Part shown: positions 7,014 to 14,579 of the stretch, one piece after another
Layout of the letters: each line of letters opens with the position of its first letter
Position numbering within the stretch: the first letter of the stretch is position 1
Source: an uncultured Gemella sp.
GTDB lineage: Bacteria; Bacillota; Bacilli; Staphylococcales; Gemellaceae
DNA: 17,415 bases
Direction: 5' to 3'
Assembly: GCA_945869755.1 (NCBI GenBank)
Contig: CAMBPW010000012.1
Coordinates: 1 to 17,415, forward strand
Position numbers and translations under genes: made by a program
Notes under the pieces: generated by a model
What the model was told of the DNA's origin: nothing
What the model saw: only the letters and a program-made list of their open reading frames with translations
The model's database searches: none

Positions 7014-8387
7014 ATGACAGATTACACTGGTTATTTATTTTGGGGATTTTTAGTTATTTACGGGATTATTATGTTTTTATTATCTCCAAAAAAAGTTACA
7101 GATAAAGGTTTTTTTGAAGGAGTTAGTAATACTGGAGAAAAACCTACTAATATGATGTTAATGCTTAGTATTTTTATAAGTTGGATTTTTGCAAAATCTG
7201 TTACTAATGCAGCTAACTTAGGTGCACAATACGGATTTGTTGGAGGTTTGGCTTATGCAGTTTATTGGTTATGTATTCCACTTACTGGATATGCAATTTA
7301 TAGATTAAGAATAAAATACGGAGCGAAAGGTCTTGTTAGTTTCTTAACTTCTCATTACGGAAAATTTGCGGCTGTTGCATTTTCTGCAGCAATTTTAATT
7401 CGTTTGTTTAATGAAGTTTGGAGTAATACTTCAGTTGTTGGAGGTTACTACGGAGCTTCAGGAAGTAAAGAATTTATTTGGTCAGCAATAATATTTACAG
7501 TTATAACATTAGTTTATTCTATTTGGGGTGGACTACGCAGTTCTATCGTTACAGATGTAATTCAAGCATTAATTTTTATCTTTTTTGTTGGTTGGGTTAT
7601 GGTTTTAATTTTACCAAAACACAATATAACAGAATTTTTTACTGCTGGTAATTGGGCTTTAGAAACTGGAGTTGATATGTTATTAGTTAGTGGATTACAA
7701 ATTTTAAGTTATGGATTCCACGATCCAGTTTTAACTGATAGAGGATTTATTACAGAAGAAAAAACTATGTTAAAAGCATTTATCGTTTCTGGTCTTTTAG
7801 GGTTTTTAGCGATTTTGATTTTTAGTTTTATTGGTATTCATGCTAACTTAATAGGAATGAAAGTTTCAAGTAATGTTCCAGCAGCATTAGGTCAAACTCT
7901 TGGAGTTGCAGGATATTTTGCAATGATTACAGTTATGGTTTCAGCAGCAGGTTCTACACTTGATTCTACATTTTCAAGTTTAGGTAAATTAACTGCCGTT
8001 GAATTGCCAGAATTATCGGGTAGAAAAATTCCTTCAAACGCAAAAACTATTGCAATTTTTGTAATGATTGCTTTTGCAATTATCGGAAATTTACCGATGA
8101 TTATGGGAACTGATATTTTAAAAGCAACAACAATTAGTGGAACTATGGTTATTGGACTTGCACCAATTTTCTTGTTGCACGGAATTTTTAAACCTACAAA
8201 ATTAGGATTCCATATTAGTTTTTGGGTAGGTATAGTTTTAGGTATTATGTTAGCAGCAGGAAGTATTCCAGCATCTTGGGCTATTGGAACTGGTAAAAAT
8301 GCTTTAACGCTCGGAGTAAACTTATATGGATTAATTATTTGTACATTAGGGTACATTATCCCTTCATTTTTTGCAAAAGGAAAATAA
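7014..8387 (+). CDS. Sodium:solute symporter family (SSS) transporter
   Basis: A 457-residue polytopic membrane protein with about 11-13 hydrophobic helices over its whole length. The S-I-W-G-G-L-R-S-S motif (about 168-176), followed by T-D-x-x-Q, is characteristic of the SSS family. S310-A-A-G-S-T-L-D-S318-T319 fits the small-hydroxyl region of TM8 that forms the Na2 sodium site. It should import an organic solute driven by sodium. The substrate cannot be read from the sequence; known members carry proline, pantothenate, sugars, sialic acid and other compounds. AAGGAG sits upstream of the ATG. The next gene begins three bases after the stop, so the two are co-translated. Confidence 0.88.
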   Translation: MTDYTGYLFWGFLVIYGIIMFLLSPKKVTDKGFFEGVSNTGEKPTNMMLMLSIFISWIFAKSVTNAANLGAQYGFVGGLAYAVYWLCIPLTGYAIYRLRIKYGAKGLVSFLTSHYGKFAAVAFSAAILIRLFNEVWSNTSVVGGYYGASGSKEFIWSAIIFTVITLVYSIWGGLRSSIVTDVIQALIFIFFVGWVMVLILPKHNITEFFTAGNWALETGVDMLLVSGLQILSYGFHDPVLTDRGFITEEKTMLKAFIVSGLLGFLAILIFSFIGIHANLIGMKVSSNVPAALGQTLGVAGYFAMITVMVSAAGSTLDSTFSSLGKLTAVELPELSGRKIPSNAKTIAIFVMIAFAIIGNLPMIMGTDILKATTISGTMVIGLAPIFLLHGIFKPTKLGFHISFWVGIVLGIMLAAGSIPASWAIGTGKNALTLGVNLYGLIICTLGYIIPSFFAKGK

Positions 8388-8390
8388 TAA

Positions 8391-9326
8391 ATGGAAAAAG
8401 GAAGAAATTGTTCGCTAAAATATATTTTGAATAATGAGTGGGCAAAATATCCGAAAGAAGTTTCTAATAAAGTTATTTATATTATAGGTGGACTTTACGG
8501 TAATTTTTTTGCACTAGAAAAAATTAAAGAACTTGCAAAATTAGAACGTGATGAACCGTTATTAGTATTTAATGGTGACATACATTGGTTTGATATTTTG
8601 GAAAAAGATTTTTTAAATATAGAAAATATAATTAAAAAAGATATTAAACTACTCGGTAATGTAGAATATGAACTTTTGAATGAAGAAGATTTATTTGGAT
8701 GTGGTTGTAATTATCCTGAAGATGTAGATGAAGGTATTGTTAATCGCTCAAATATTATTCACAGTATGATGAAAAATAATATTAAAGATAAAATTGTTTT
8801 AGATGATATTAAAAATCGTGATAAAACTATTTGTTTATCAGTTATGAATAAAAATATTGCAGTTACACATGGCGATGAAAAAAATATGGCTGGTTGGCTT
8901 TGTTCTATTGACAATTTAAAATTAGAAAATAGAAGAGAAGAGTTAGCTAATTGGTTTATTAATAACAATATTGATGTATTAGCCACTACGCATACTTGTT
9001 TACCTGTAATTACAACTATAAAAAGTTCAGTAGTTATTAATAATGGATCTAGTGGAATGGCAAATGTTCAAAATGAAACTTATGGAATTATAACAAGAAT
9101 AGCTGAAAATAGTCATCCAAATAATATAGTAAGCCAAAAAATAGATAATATTTTTATAGAATTAGTAAAAGTAGATTTTAATATAGATGAATTCATAAAC
9201 TGGTTTGATAAAATATGGGATAAAAATAGTCCAGCTAGTATTTCTTATAGAAATAGAATAGTTAATGGTACAAAATTAAATGTTAATAATATAAATTTAG
9301 AAAATTCTAGTAACAATAGTTGCTAG
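8391..9326 (+). CDS. Calcineurin-like phosphoesterase with non-canonical metal-site motifs
   Basis: A 311-residue protein that follows the layout of calcineurin-like phosphoesterases but differs at key positions. Where the family has S-D-I-H-G-N it reads G33-G-L-Y36-G-N38, losing the Asp and His. G62-D63-I-H is kept. G-N-H-E becomes G89-N-V91-E. H160-G-D is kept. G-H-T-H becomes T200-H201-T-C203, with the following L-P retained. It also has a Cys pair, G-C104-G-C106-N-Y-P. I have an uncertain memory of bacterial relatives with GGxYxN and GNVE, so this may be a distinct subfamily with another metal arrangement rather than a decayed enzyme. The ATG follows the symporter stop by three bases, with AAAGGA inside the symporter 3' end. 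The C-terminal residues are encoded in the terminator stem. Confidence 0.75.
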   Translation: MEKGRNCSLKYILNNEWAKYPKEVSNKVIYIIGGLYGNFFALEKIKELAKLERDEPLLVFNGDIHWFDILEKDFLNIENIIKKDIKLLGNVEYELLNEEDLFGCGCNYPEDVDEGIVNRSNIIHSMMKNNIKDKIVLDDIKNRDKTICLSVMNKNIAVTHGDEKNMAGWLCSIDNLKLENRREELANWFINNNIDVLATTHTCLPVITTIKSSVVINNGSSGMANVQNETYGIITRIAENSHPNNIVSQKIDNIFIELVKVDFNIDEFINWFDKIWDKNSPASISYRNRIVNGTKLNVNNINLENSSNNSC

Positions 9327-9338
9327 AATTTTTTAATT
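9301..9338 (+). terminator. Terminator overlapping the end of the phosphoesterase gene
   Basis: AAAATTCTAG (9301-9310) pairs with CTAGAATTTT (9323-9332). AAC/GTT closes the loop inside, and a T-run follows. The stop codon at 9324-9326 lies within the 3' arm, so the protein's last eight residues are encoded by the hairpin. Confidence 0.85.
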
Positions 9339-9367
9339 TAGACTAAAATATTTTTTTGATGTATAAT
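9339..9367 (+). promoter_or_regulatory. Promoter for the prenyltransferase gene
   Basis: TAGACT (9339-9344), a 17-base spacer and a perfect TATAAT (9362-9367), 39 bases before the TTG start. Confidence 0.6.
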
Positions 9368-9406
9368 AATTAAGTTGAAAATTAATTTTTTATTAAGGAG
9401 ACTATT

Positions 9407-10300
9407 TTGGAAAAATTAAAAGAATATTTTTTATGTGTAAGACCGCATAGTTTTCCTGCAGGAGTAGCACCAGTTTTTGTAGGAAGTAGTTTTTCTTTAA
9501 AGTATGTTGAAAATTTTAATTATTTGTATTTTATTTTGTTTTTATTAGCTTGTGTATTAATTCAATCAGCAACAAATTTATTTAATGAATATTATGATTA
9601 TAAAAGAGGGCTTGACAAAATAGATTCACAAGGAATTTCTGGGTCTATAGTAAAAGGTAAGCTAACAGAAAAGGAAGTTTTCAACGGAGCTATAATACTA
9701 TATATTTTATCTTTGTTTATAGGTATTTATTTAACATATTTTACGAGTTATAAATTATTTTTAATAGGATTAATATGTTTACTAATGGGATATTTATATA
9801 CAGGAGGAAAATACCCTATTGCCTATTCTCCTTTCGGGGAAATTACAGCAGGATTTTTTATGGGTACTATAATTGTAGCAATATCTTTTTATTTGCAAAC
9901 TAAATATGTAAATTTAGATGTAATATTAATATCTTTACCACTATTTATATTAATTGGACTTATTTTATTAGCAAATAATATTCGTGATTTAGAAAATGAC
10001 AAATTATCAGGACGAAAAACTTTTGCTATTTTAGTAGGGAAAAATAATGCTATAAAGACTATGGCAATTTTTTTAATAATAGTATATATTTTAAATATTA
10101 TTTTTATTTTTATGAAATTAACAACATTATATATATTAGTTACATTATTAACAATTCCATTAGCTATAAAAATAGTTAGAGGATTTCAAAAAAATAATGA
10201 TAAAAAAACTATGGCCCCCTCTATGGTAATGACTGCAAAGTTAACAATTATGATAGGAATATTAAGTTCTATTGCTTACATATTAGAATTTATATTTTAA
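9407..10300 (+). CDS. menA: UbiA-family prenyltransferase, probable 1,4-dihydroxy-2-naphthoate polyprenyltransferase (MenA)
   Basis: A 297-residue protein with about eight or nine membrane helices. The N-terminal R12-P-H-S-F-P-A is typical of MenA. Both Asp-rich motifs of the UbiA superfamily are intact: N60-E-Y-Y-D64...G68-L-D70, and N190-N-I-R-D194-L-E-N-D198...G-R-K-T. These bind the magnesium-polyprenyl diphosphate. MenA joins the prenyl chain to dihydroxynaphthoate in menaquinone synthesis at the membrane. No other men genes are in the window, so a different aromatic acceptor is possible. The start is TTG, with AAGGAG six bases before it. A 71-base gap without a clear terminator leads to the next gene, so the two may be co-transcribed. 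Confidence 0.8.
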   Translation: MEKLKEYFLCVRPHSFPAGVAPVFVGSSFSLKYVENFNYLYFILFLLACVLIQSATNLFNEYYDYKRGLDKIDSQGISGSIVKGKLTEKEVFNGAIILYILSLFIGIYLTYFTSYKLFLIGLICLLMGYLYTGGKYPIAYSPFGEITAGFFMGTIIVAISFYLQTKYVNLDVILISLPLFILIGLILLANNIRDLENDKLSGRKTFAILVGKNNAIKTMAIFLIIVYILNIIFIFMKLTTLYILVTLLTIPLAIKIVRGFQKNNDKKTMAPSMVMTAKLTIMIGILSSIAYILEFIF

Positions 10301-10371
10301 ATAAAAAATTTAATGTAAAATTAAAATTTAGTTATTATTATTTTATATATTAATAAATAAAGGAGATTGTT

Positions 10372-11211
10372 TTGAAAAAAAAATTGTTAAAATTAGGATT
10401 GTTTAGTTTAGCAAGTAGTTTAATTTATATTGAACAGAACAAATTAATAAAAAAAACTAAGCACACTATATTAAATAATAAAATACCAAGTTCTTTCCAC
10501 AATTTTAAAATAGTTCAATTATCAGATATACATTGCGAAAAGATAGGGTTAAGTGATCAATTATTTTTTGAAAGTATAAAAAAAGAAAAACCTAATATAA
10601 TAGTTATTACAGGAGATATATTAGACAGTTATCGTAATCAATCAGAAGTGGCTCATAATATTTTAACACAAATTTGTGATATAGCACCGTGTTACTTTGT
10701 ATCTGGGAATCACGAATTAAGATTATTAAAAGAATATGATAATTTGAAAAATGTATTTGAAAAATTAAATATTATAAATTTATCAAATGAAAATAAAGAG
10801 TTAGTAATAAATGGTGAAAAAATAAATTTAGTAGGTGTAGAAGATTTTAATTATTTTATAAAAAAAGATAAGGAAAATTATTATGCACATCATTATAAAA
10901 TGCTTAAAAATTTATATAATGAACAATATTATAATATTTTGTTAGCACATCGCCCTGAAAAATTTTCTATTTATGAAGAAATTGGATATAATTTAATTTT
11001 TAGTGGTCATGCACATGGTGGGCAGTGGAATATACCTTTTATCGGTAGAATTTTTTCTCCTAGTCAAGGTTTTTTTCCAGTTTATACAAATGGAATTTAC
11101 AAAAAAAATAATAGCGAGTTAATAGTTTCTCAAGGTTTAGGAAACAGCTCTTTTCCAATGAGAATAAATAATAAATTAGAATTAGTTGTAGTTACTTTGA
11201 AAAAAAGCTAG
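10372..11211 (+). CDS. YkuE-like metallophosphoesterase, membrane-anchored or exported
   Basis: A 279-residue calcineurin-like phosphoesterase with all canonical motifs: S-D52-I-H54, T-G-D82-I-L-D, G-N113-H114-E115, L-A-H193-R-P and G-H213-A-H215-G-G-Q. These bind two metals and activate water. The N-terminus is K-rich with a hydrophobic stretch (about 4-20), which could be a membrane anchor or signal; B. subtilis YkuE is exported by the Tat pathway, but no twin-arginine is seen here. The substrate is unknown; wall or lipid phosphoesters are guesses. The start is TTG, with AAAGGAG upstream. It contrasts with the phosphoesterase at 8391-9326, which lacks several of these residues. Confidence 0.88.
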   Translation: MKKKLLKLGLFSLASSLIYIEQNKLIKKTKHTILNNKIPSSFHNFKIVQLSDIHCEKIGLSDQLFFESIKKEKPNIIVITGDILDSYRNQSEVAHNILTQICDIAPCYFVSGNHELRLLKEYDNLKNVFEKLNIINLSNENKELVINGEKINLVGVEDFNYFIKKDKENYYAHHYKMLKNLYNEQYYNILLAHRPEKFSIYEEIGYNLIFSGHAHGGQWNIPFIGRIFSPSQGFFPVYTNGIYKKNNSELIVSQGLGNSSFPMRINNKLELVVVTLKKS

Positions 11212-11237
11212 AAATAAAAATAAAATTGTAGTATAAT
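11209..11237 (+). promoter_or_regulatory. Promoter for the LCP gene
   Basis: TAGAAA (11209-11214, starting on the stop codon of the preceding gene), a 17-base spacer and a perfect TATAAT (11232-11237). Translation starts 36 bases downstream. Confidence 0.6.
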
Positions 11238-11272
11238 CATAAATTAGTTGGAAAATGTTAGGAGAGATAGGA

Positions 11273-12532
11273 ATGTCTAATAACGAATATTCAAACCTTT
11301 CAAGAGTTAGAAAACATAAAGAAAAAAAGAAAAAACGAAGATTTTTTTGGAAGATTATTTTAGTAATAGCGACTTTATTAATTGTATATGGAGGATATAC
11401 AATTTATAATTTGTATAAATCGGTAGAAGTAGGATATAAAAAAGTAGAAAATACAGTAGAAGTTGACCCTAACTTTAAAAATTTTTCTATATTAATAATG
11501 GGTATTGATGAAAATGATGCTCGAGCATTAGAGGGACAAACTAGAGAAAATAGTAGAACAGATGCTATGATATATTTAGCAGTTAATAAAGATAAAAATA
11601 GAATGGATATGGTTAGTATTCCTCGAGATTCATTAACTATGATGCGTTATAAAGCAGATAAAAATAATGATAATGCATATTTTTTTGATAAAATTACTCA
11701 TGCTTATGCATACGGAGGAACAGATACAACAATAGATTCTGTTAGTAACTTATTAAATGCTCCTGTTAATTTTTATGCAGTTATAAATTTCAAAGCATTT
11801 GAGCAAGTAATAAATTCACTTGGAGGAGTAGAATTATATGTTCCTTTCGATATGGTAGAACAAAATGCTAATGGAGAACAAGGAACTGTAGAATTGAAAC
11901 AAGGTTGGCATGTGTTAAATGGAGAACAAGCACTAGCATTTTCTCGTAGTAGATATTATGATAGTGATATTGAACGTGGTCAGCGTCAATTACAAGTTAT
12001 CCACGCAGTAATAAATAAAGCAACTAGTTTAAATGCATTAACAAAATTAAATGAATTAATAACTATTGGTGGAGATAATGTAACTCATAATATGAATATG
12101 AAACAAATAACTTCAGCAGTAAGTATGTTTGCTAGTGGAAATATGGAAATAGTTTCACATAGAATAGGTGGTTATGATGCAAATATAGGAGGAATATATT
12201 ATTATTATCCTAAACCTAGTCATTTAATGTATGTTTCATCAGTTTTAAATAATACATTAGGAAATACTTTGCCAAAAGCTAATGACATTCTAAATATTCA
12301 TTATCAAGGTTATATTACTCCACTTGTGCAAGGATATTCTAAAAATGTTAAAATAGCAGCAAGTACAAAATTTGCTCCAGCAAATCACGTATTAATGACA
12401 GCAGATGATTATTTAGCTAATTTATCAAATCAATTAACTGTTGATGATTTAATAAATGATCCTACAGTTAGTAATGAAAATAAACCAGAGGAAAATACAA
12501 CATCAACATCAACATCTACGGCGACAAGATAA
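11273..12532 (+). CDS. LytR-CpsA-Psr (LCP) family cell-wall glycopolymer ligase
   Basis: A 419-residue single-pass membrane protein with a basic cytosolic N-terminus (K/R run at 14-23), one helix (about 24-46) and an extracellular LCP domain from about 70. Conserved residues are visible: R95-T-D97 near the start of the domain, S-I-P-R118-D119, N-F...F-x-x-x-I-N-S-L-G-G-V-E (172-187), and F-S-R225-S-R227-Y with D232...R235-G-Q-R238-Q. LCP enzymes transfer teichoic acids, capsule or other glycopolymers from lipid carriers to peptidoglycan. The C-terminus is a Thr/Ser-rich tail. An in-frame ATG at 11255 would add six residues, but AGGAGA at 11260-11265 lies seven bases before the ATG at 11273, so I use that one. 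Which polymer it attaches is not shown. Confidence 0.92.
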   Translation: MSNNEYSNLSRVRKHKEKKKKRRFFWKIILVIATLLIVYGGYTIYNLYKSVEVGYKKVENTVEVDPNFKNFSILIMGIDENDARALEGQTRENSRTDAMIYLAVNKDKNRMDMVSIPRDSLTMMRYKADKNNDNAYFFDKITHAYAYGGTDTTIDSVSNLLNAPVNFYAVINFKAFEQVINSLGGVELYVPFDMVEQNANGEQGTVELKQGWHVLNGEQALAFSRSRYYDSDIERGQRQLQVIHAVINKATSLNALTKLNELITIGGDNVTHNMNMKQITSAVSMFASGNMEIVSHRIGGYDANIGGIYYYYPKPSHLMYVSSVLNNTLGNTLPKANDILNIHYQGYITPLVQGYSKNVKIAASTKFAPANHVLMTADDYLANLSNQLTVDDLINDPTVSNENKPEENTTSTSTSTATR

Positions 12533-12565
12533 AATTTAAGACAAAAAGTTACTTATCAAAAAGTC

Positions 12566-12593
12566 TTAATAAATAACTAAATAATGTTATAAT
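12566..12593 (+). promoter_or_regulatory. Promoter-like sequence inside the LCP-coaX gap
   Basis: TTAATA (12566-12571), a 16-base spacer and a perfect TATAAT (12588-12593), with a TGT extended -10 at 12585-12587. The predicted start is near 12600, where a nested inverted repeat begins. Confidence 0.55.
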
Positions 12594-12599
12594 CAATTA

Positions 12600-12728
12600 G
12601 ACGTAGTATTTTATTGATTTCAAAATAAGTTTTTATAAAATATTTTTTGAAATTTAACAAACTATGTTGGGAGCGACTCAATAAAATCAATTTTTTTAAA
12701 TTATGATTTTAGAGTCGCTCCCATTTTA
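12600..12728 (+). ncRNA. Candidate structured RNA or coaX leader
   Basis: Starting about seven bases after the -10 box, ACGTAGT (12601-12607) can pair with ACTATGT (12661-12667), with one G-U. Inside, ATTTCAAAA (12617-12625) pairs with TTTTGAAAT (12645-12653). A GC-rich terminator hairpin follows at once. No open reading frame of note is present. It could be an independent small RNA or a 5' leader ending in an attenuator before coaX. I do not recognise it as a known riboswitch or T-box. Confidence 0.4.
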
Positions 12729-12731
12729 TTT
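12668..12731 (+). terminator. GC-rich hairpin terminator between LCP and coaX
   Basis: TGGGAGCGACTC (12668-12679) pairs perfectly with 12712-12723. TAAAATCA/TGATTTTA continues the stem inside after an AA bulge, and ATTTTATTT follows. The GC-rich arms stand out from the surrounding A/T. It may end the LCP transcript, the candidate RNA, or both. Confidence 0.8.
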
Positions 12732-12762
12732 AAAAACTATAATATAAAATAATGTACTGTTA

Positions 12763-12791
12763 TTGACTTTTATTAAAATGTATATTAATAT
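12763..12791 (+). promoter_or_regulatory. Probable coaX promoter
   Basis: TTGACT (12763-12768) with TAATAT at 12786-12791 (17-base spacer). TGTATATT at 12779-12786 is a rival -10. Translation begins about 30 bases further on. Confidence 0.45.
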
Positions 12792-12821
12792 TGGAATAAT
12801 TAAATTTTAGGAGTAATTTAG

Positions 12822-13592
12822 ATGATATTTGCACTTGATGTTGGAAATACTAATATTGTATTAGGAGTTTTCAATAAAAATTATGAATTAGAATATTCAT
12901 GGAGAATATCTACAGATAGTACAAAAACAGAAGATGAGTTATATGTAATTATTAGAAACTTTTTTATAGATAAAGAAATACAATTTGAAAATTTTGATGG
13001 TGTAGTAATTTCTAGTGTAGTTCCTACAATGTTATTCGCTTTAAAATTGTTAAGTAAAAAATATTTTAAAAAAGATCCTATAATTGTTTCTAACAATATC
13101 AAAACAGGATTACAAGTTCCAGAGCCATATACTAGTAAATTAGGAGCAGATAGAGTAGTCGATATTGTAGGAGCTAGAGTTTCTAATTATTTACCTGCAA
13201 TTATAGTAGATTTTGGTACAGCTACAACTTTTGATTATGTAGATGAAAATATGACTTATCGTGGTGGAGTAATTTGTCCAGGAATAAATATCAGTGCTGA
13301 CGCATTATATAATAAAGCTGCACAACTCCCTCGAGTAGAAATTTCAGAAGTGTCTACATCTTTAGGAATGGATACATTATCGCAGATGAAAGCAGGATTA
13401 GTATATGGTTTTGTTGGACAATTTGAAAATATTATAAAAAATATGAAAAAAGAAATAAATGATGATAATGTAAAAGTAGTTTTAACTGGTGGATTATCAA
13501 AATTTTTAGCAAAACATAGTGATTTAGTAGACGTAGTTGATGAACAATTAACTTTAAATGGTATGATAGAACTTTATAAAATGAATAAATAA
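12822..13592 (+). CDS. coaX: Type III pantothenate kinase
   Basis: A 256-residue enzyme that phosphorylates pantothenate, the first committed step to coenzyme A. The ASKHA-fold motifs are in place: D6-V-G-N-T10 (phosphate 1 loop), G108-A-D110-R111 with the preceding P-x-x-L-G-type loop, D130-F-G-T-A-T135 (phosphate 2), and G148-G-V...P153-G154. Length is normal. TAGGAG sits before the ATG. hslO follows after 16 bases, the same order as in Bacillus (coaX-hslO), so they form an operon. Type III enzymes are not subject to CoA feedback and need a monovalent cation, as known for the family. Confidence 0.96.
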   Translation: MIFALDVGNTNIVLGVFNKNYELEYSWRISTDSTKTEDELYVIIRNFFIDKEIQFENFDGVVISSVVPTMLFALKLLSKKYFKKDPIIVSNNIKTGLQVPEPYTSKLGADRVVDIVGARVSNYLPAIIVDFGTATTFDYVDENMTYRGGVICPGINISADALYNKAAQLPRVEISEVSTSLGMDTLSQMKAGLVYGFVGQFENIIKNMKKEINDDNVKVVLTGGLSKFLAKHSDLVDVVDEQLTLNGMIELYKMNK

Positions 13593-13608
13593 ACATTAAG
13601 GAGCATTA

Positions 13609-14478
13609 ATGAAAGATTATTTAATACGAGGTCTTGCTTTTAATGATGAAGTAAGATTTTTCGCAACAAAAACCACACAATTAGTAGAAGAAATTAGAAG
13701 AAGACATAACGGTTATCCTACAGCAATGGCAGCAGTAGGACGAACAGCAACGGTAACTGCGATGATGGGAGCTATGCAAAAAAGTGGAGATACAGTTGAT
13801 GTTCGTGTACGTGGAAATGGAATATTAGGGAATATACTAGCAACAGCAAATGAAGATGGAGAAGTAAGAGCTTATGCTACTAATATGCAAACTCATATCC
13901 CTAGCAATGAATTTGGAAAATTAGACGTTCGTGGTGTAGTGGGAACAGAAGGTGATGTAGTAGTTATAAAAGATTTAGGTCTTGCTGAAAAATATACAAC
14001 AACTTCTCCAATAGTATCTGGAGAAATCGCAGAAGATTTTACATATTATTTCGCAATGAGTGAACAAATTCCGTCAGCTGTTTCGTTAGGAGTTTTAGTA
14101 GATACAGATAATAGTATTTTAGCTGCAGGAGGATTTATTGTTCAAGTTTTGCCTCAAGCTAGTGAAGAAACAATAACAAAACTAGAAAATGTTTTAACAA
14201 ATATAAAACCTGTATCGACACTAATTAATGAAGGCTATACTTTAGAAGATATTGCAACAATATTATTTGGAGATAATTATAGAATATTAAAATCAATTGA
14301 TATAAAATTTTTATGTAATTGCTCAAAGGAAAAATATAGTTCAGCATTAATAACACTTGGTCGTGAAGAATTAGAAGATATGGCAAAAGATGAATTAGTC
14401 GAAACAGTTTGTTCATTTTGTAATGAAAAATACGAATTTTTACAAAGTGAAATAAAAGAATTAATAGAAAAACTATAA
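13609..14478 (+). CDS. hslO: Hsp33 redox-regulated holdase chaperone
   Basis: A 289-residue cytosolic chaperone, switched on by oxidative unfolding. The C-terminal zinc switch is complete: C236-N-C238 and C268-S-F-C271, the CXC/CXXC pattern that holds zinc when reduced and forms disulfides under oxidative stress. The N-terminal domain has typical segments such as R-R-R-H near 30-33 and G-R-T-A-T. Length is normal. AAGGAG is placed correctly before the ATG. It is downstream of coaX in the same transcript; a weak A/T inverted repeat after the stop (14479-14513) is a poor terminator. Confidence 0.97.
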   Translation: MKDYLIRGLAFNDEVRFFATKTTQLVEEIRRRHNGYPTAMAAVGRTATVTAMMGAMQKSGDTVDVRVRGNGILGNILATANEDGEVRAYATNMQTHIPSNEFGKLDVRGVVGTEGDVVVIKDLGLAEKYTTTSPIVSGEIAEDFTYYFAMSEQIPSAVSLGVLVDTDNSILAAGGFIVQVLPQASEETITKLENVLTNIKPVSTLINEGYTLEDIATILFGDNYRILKSIDIKFLCNCSKEKYSSALITLGREELEDMAKDELVETVCSFCNEKYEFLQSEIKELIEKL

Positions 14479-14514
14479 AGAAAATTTTGAAAATTTAAAC
14501 ATTTTTATTTTCTG

Positions 14515-14543
14515 TTGAGTTTATGCTAATATTTTGGTATTAT
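14515..14543 (+). promoter_or_regulatory. Promoter of the xpt-guaB operon
   Basis: TTGAGT (14515-14520), a 17-base spacer and TATTAT (14538-14543), with TGG as extended -10. It is one of the best promoters in the window. Only about 30 bases separate the predicted start from the xpt ATG, so there is no room for a purine riboswitch after it. Confidence 0.7.
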
Positions 14544-14579
14544 ATATAGCAAAATAAAATTAATAATAGGGGTCGAAAA

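Noticed and set aside
7892..8356. 154-codon minus-strand open frame inside the symporter gene
   Set aside because: It is a complement of the hydrophobic symporter codons, with no ribosome site or recognisable motif.
11255..11272. Earlier in-frame ATG for the LCP gene
   Set aside because: The AGGAGA ribosome site lies downstream of it and is correctly spaced for the ATG at 11273.
14479..14513. Terminator after hslO
   Set aside because: The AGAAAAT/ATTTTCT repeat is short, purely A/T apart from one G-C pair, and has no proper U-tract.
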